Shown: one piece after another, positions 62,594 through 64,000 of the stretch
Position numbering within the stretch: the stretch's first letter is position 1
Layout of the letters: each line of letters opens with the position of its first letter
Source of the DNA: Chryseobacterium sp. YIM B08800
GTDB taxonomy: Bacteria > Bacteroidota > Bacteroidia > Flavobacteriales > Weeksellaceae
Direction: 5' to 3'
Assembly: GCF_026163565.1 (NCBI RefSeq)
Contig: NZ_JAPDKN010000041.1
Location: 1 to 64,000, forward strand
Length of the DNA stretch: 64,000 bases
Translations under genes and position numbers: made by a program
The notes under the pieces: model-generated
Seen by the model: only the letters and a program-made list of their open reading frames with translations
The model's database searches: none
Told to the model about the DNA's origin: nothing

Positions 62594-63331
62594 ATGATTG
62601 AGAACCAACAAAAATCGACAGAAAACTCTCAACCAAAACTCAAAGTTTGCGGACTAACCCAATTTGCTCAAATTCGTGAATTAGTGGCATTAAAAGTTGA
62701 TTTTCTTGGCTTTATCTTCTACGAAAAATCACCAAGATATGTTCTGAACCATTTAAATTTAAATGAAATATCAGAAATAGATCATCAAGGAAAAGTTGGG
62801 GTTTTTGTCAATGAAAATGCAGATAAAATAATAGAAATTGCTGAAAAAGCAGATTTAAATTTTATTCAGCTTCACGGCGATGAAAGTGATGATTTTATTT
62901 TGGAATTGAGAAAAAAATTAAAACCTGAAGTTAGAATCATAAAAGTCATTAGAATTGGAAACCAAAAGTCGGAAGTAAGAATAAAAATTGAAAAAGTCTT
63001 CGGCTCCGCTCAGACAGACAACCAACAACAATCAACCATCAACTATCTCCTATTCGACACCGATTCTAAAGCATTTGGAGGAACAGGAAAAACTTTCGAC
63101 TGGAATATTTTAAACGAAATAGAAATCCCGATTCCGTATTTTTTAAGCGGCGGAATTTCTTTGGAAAATATTGAAGAACTGAAAAACTTTGTCAAAGTTA
63201 ATCTGCATGAAAATAAAACTTTGACAAAGTTAAATACACCTTTTGCACTCGACATTAATTCAAAATTTGAAATAGAACCGGGAAATAAAGATTTGGAGAA
63301 AATAAAAGAATTTTTATCATTAATTAATTAA
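62594..63331 (+). CDS. trpF: Phosphoribosylanthranilate isomerase with repeat-derived insert
   Basis: A 245-residue TIM barrel with the catalytic Cys in LKVCGL, GFIFYEKSPRYV, IQLHGDE, the catalytic Asp in LLFDTDSKAFGGTGKTFDW, and SGGISLENIEEL. Usual length is about 205-215. The excess lies at the N-terminus (about 15 residues) and between about residues 122 and 150, where codons for SAQTDNQQQSTINY cover an exact four-unit heptad array (63019-63046). The insert sits in the loop before the strand bearing the catalytic Asp and is probably tolerated. Confidence 0.93.
   Translation: MIENQQKSTENSQPKLKVCGLTQFAQIRELVALKVDFLGFIFYEKSPRYVLNHLNLNEISEIDHQGKVGVFVNENADKIIEIAEKADLNFIQLHGDESDDFILELRKKLKPEVRIIKVIRIGNQKSEVRIKIEKVFGSAQTDNQQQSTINYLLFDTDSKAFGGTGKTFDWNILNEIEIPIPYFLSGGISLENIEELKNFVKVNLHENKTLTKLNTPFALDINSKFEIEPGNKDLEKIKEFLSLIN
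63019..63046. repeat. Heptad array, 4 units, inside trpF coding sequence
   Basis: CAACCAA, CAACAAT, CAACCAT, CAACTAT follow one another exactly and are translated as part of TrpF (around DNQQQSTINY). It matches the wording of right-hand arms at the other trp junctions. Just upstream, TTCGGCTCCGCTCAGAC also looks like spacer DNA rather than trpF. Confidence 0.65.
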
Positions 63332-63352
63332 TTAATTAATTGATATAATCAT

Positions 63353-63826
63353 ATGAAAAACCATCAATACAAATCAAAAATAAAATGGACGGGAAACACC
63401 GGTGAATCAACAAAAAACTATCGTTCTTATGAAAGAACTTATACCATATCTGTGGATGGAAAAGTTGAAATAAAAGGTTCTTCAGACCCTGCATTTTTGG
63501 GCAATCCTGAACTTCACAATCCTGAAGATTTACTGTTGGCTTCCGTTTCTTCGTGTCATCTTTTATGGTATTTGCATTTTTGTTCTGTGAATAAAATTTT
63601 GGTCTTGGAATATGAAGATCTTGTAGAAGGAACAATGATAGAAAGCGAAAACGGCAGTGGAAAGTTCACAGAAATTATCTTAAAACCCAAAATTTTGGTT
63701 GCCGAAAAAGAAATGATAGAAAAAGCAATCGAACTTCATCAAAAGGCAAATGAGTATTGTTTCATCGCCAACTCATTAAATTTTGAAGTAAAACATCAAC
63801 CTGAAATTAATTACAAAAATGATTAA
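63353..63826 (+). CDS. OsmC-family protein
   Basis: A 157-residue protein of the OsmC/Ohr fold: YERTYTISVDG, SSDPAFLGNPELHNPEDLLL, ASVSSCHLLWYLHFC with the first conserved cysteine, and a later EYCFIANSL with the second. The two cysteines are the peroxidatic pair of OsmC-type hydroperoxide reductases, though not all members are active. It is unusual in a tryptophan operon; its 3' end overlaps the trpB start by 8 bp, so it is part of the same transcript. Confidence 0.85.
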   Translation: MKNHQYKSKIKWTGNTGESTKNYRSYERTYTISVDGKVEIKGSSDPAFLGNPELHNPEDLLLASVSSCHLLWYLHFCSVNKILVLEYEDLVEGTMIESENGSGKFTEIILKPKILVAEKEMIEKAIELHQKANEYCFIANSLNFEVKHQPEINYKND

Positions 63827-64000
63827 AACAAATTATAAAAATCCAGACGAACAAGGATATTACGGAGAATTCGGAGGTGCTTTCATCCCCGAAATGCTCT
63901 ATCCAAATGTAGAAGAACTTCAAAAAAACTATCTTAAAATTATAGAATCTGAAGAATTTCAGACTGAGTATCAGGATTTGCTGAAAAACTATGTAGGTCG
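63819..64000 (+). CDS. trpB: Tryptophan synthase beta chain, 5' part cut by window end
   Basis: The first 60 codons of TrpB: MIKTNYKNPDEQGYYGEFGG and AFIPEMLYPNVEELQ match the N-terminus of the beta chain, which makes tryptophan from indole and serine using pyridoxal phosphate. It overlaps the OsmC gene by 8 bp. The catalytic Lys region lies beyond the window. Confidence 0.95.
   Translation, partial: MIKTNYKNPDEQGYYGEFGGAFIPEMLYPNVEELQKNYLKIIESEEFQTEYQDLLKNYVG

Overview
This is an AT-rich stretch of chromosome from a member of the Flavobacteriia, most likely Chryseobacterium or a close relative in the Weeksellaceae. This is inferred from gene content and style. Genes lack Shine-Dalgarno sequences, several have the Bacteroidota -7 element TAnnTTTG, and there is a PorT homologue plus a protein with a type IX secretion sorting tail. 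Other typical content includes DUF2339 and DUF2891 proteins and double-glycine 'bacteriocin-like' peptides. Most of the window is housekeeping, and no prophage, insertion sequence, CRISPR array, tRNA or rRNA was seen.

Layout. 0.2-9 kb: a secreted glucan-water-dikinase-like protein, a repeat-filled spacer, then a minus-strand drug-efflux locus (AraC regulator, TolC, HlyD/EmrA, 14-TM MFS pump) with a readable promoter and operator, and a DUF2891 protein. 9-16.5 kb: RsmI-like methylase, low-molecular-weight phosphatase, dnaA, thioesterase, DUF2339 protein, rarA. 16.6-25.7 kb: yidD-lgt, nnrDE, mscL, serA, a HAD protein, idi, gcvT, an ArsC-like protein and a thioesterase. 25.7-31.2 kb: two tandem six-cysteine double-glycine peptides, then rny, a probable 6S RNA, zapA, porT and ubiE. 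31.3-45.4 kb: a KAS III-like enzyme, phosphoesterase, threonine dehydrogenase, ggt, a frameshifted dicarboxylate symporter, a lipid kinase and two DUF3857 proteins. 45.5-57.9 kb: gyrB, cydAB, mscS, OmpA-like protein, lysS, a type IX cargo protein, rlmF and cytochrome c. 58-64 kb: the tryptophan operon trpL-E-(four-helix protein)-G-D-C-F-(osmC)-B, cut by the window end in trpB.

The tryptophan operon is preceded by a complete attenuator: a 25-codon leader with three consecutive Trp codons, a strong terminator, and an upstream segment that can pair with the terminator's 5' arm. Between trpE and trpG sits a gene of the family found in 23S rRNA intervening sequences. It is enclosed by a 24-bp inverted repeat whose arms encode the last residues of TrpE and extra N-terminal residues of TrpG.

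The less obvious pattern is a dispersed class of spacer DNA with a strict 7-bp period, present at about eleven places. The unit sequence differs from locus to locus, and the arrays often occur as two opposed arms that form a hairpin. The four-helix-protein element is one such hairpin with a gene in its loop, and one array lies inside the coding sequence of trpF. A separate 41-bp tandem repeat with an 82-bp higher-order period lies downstream of gcvT.
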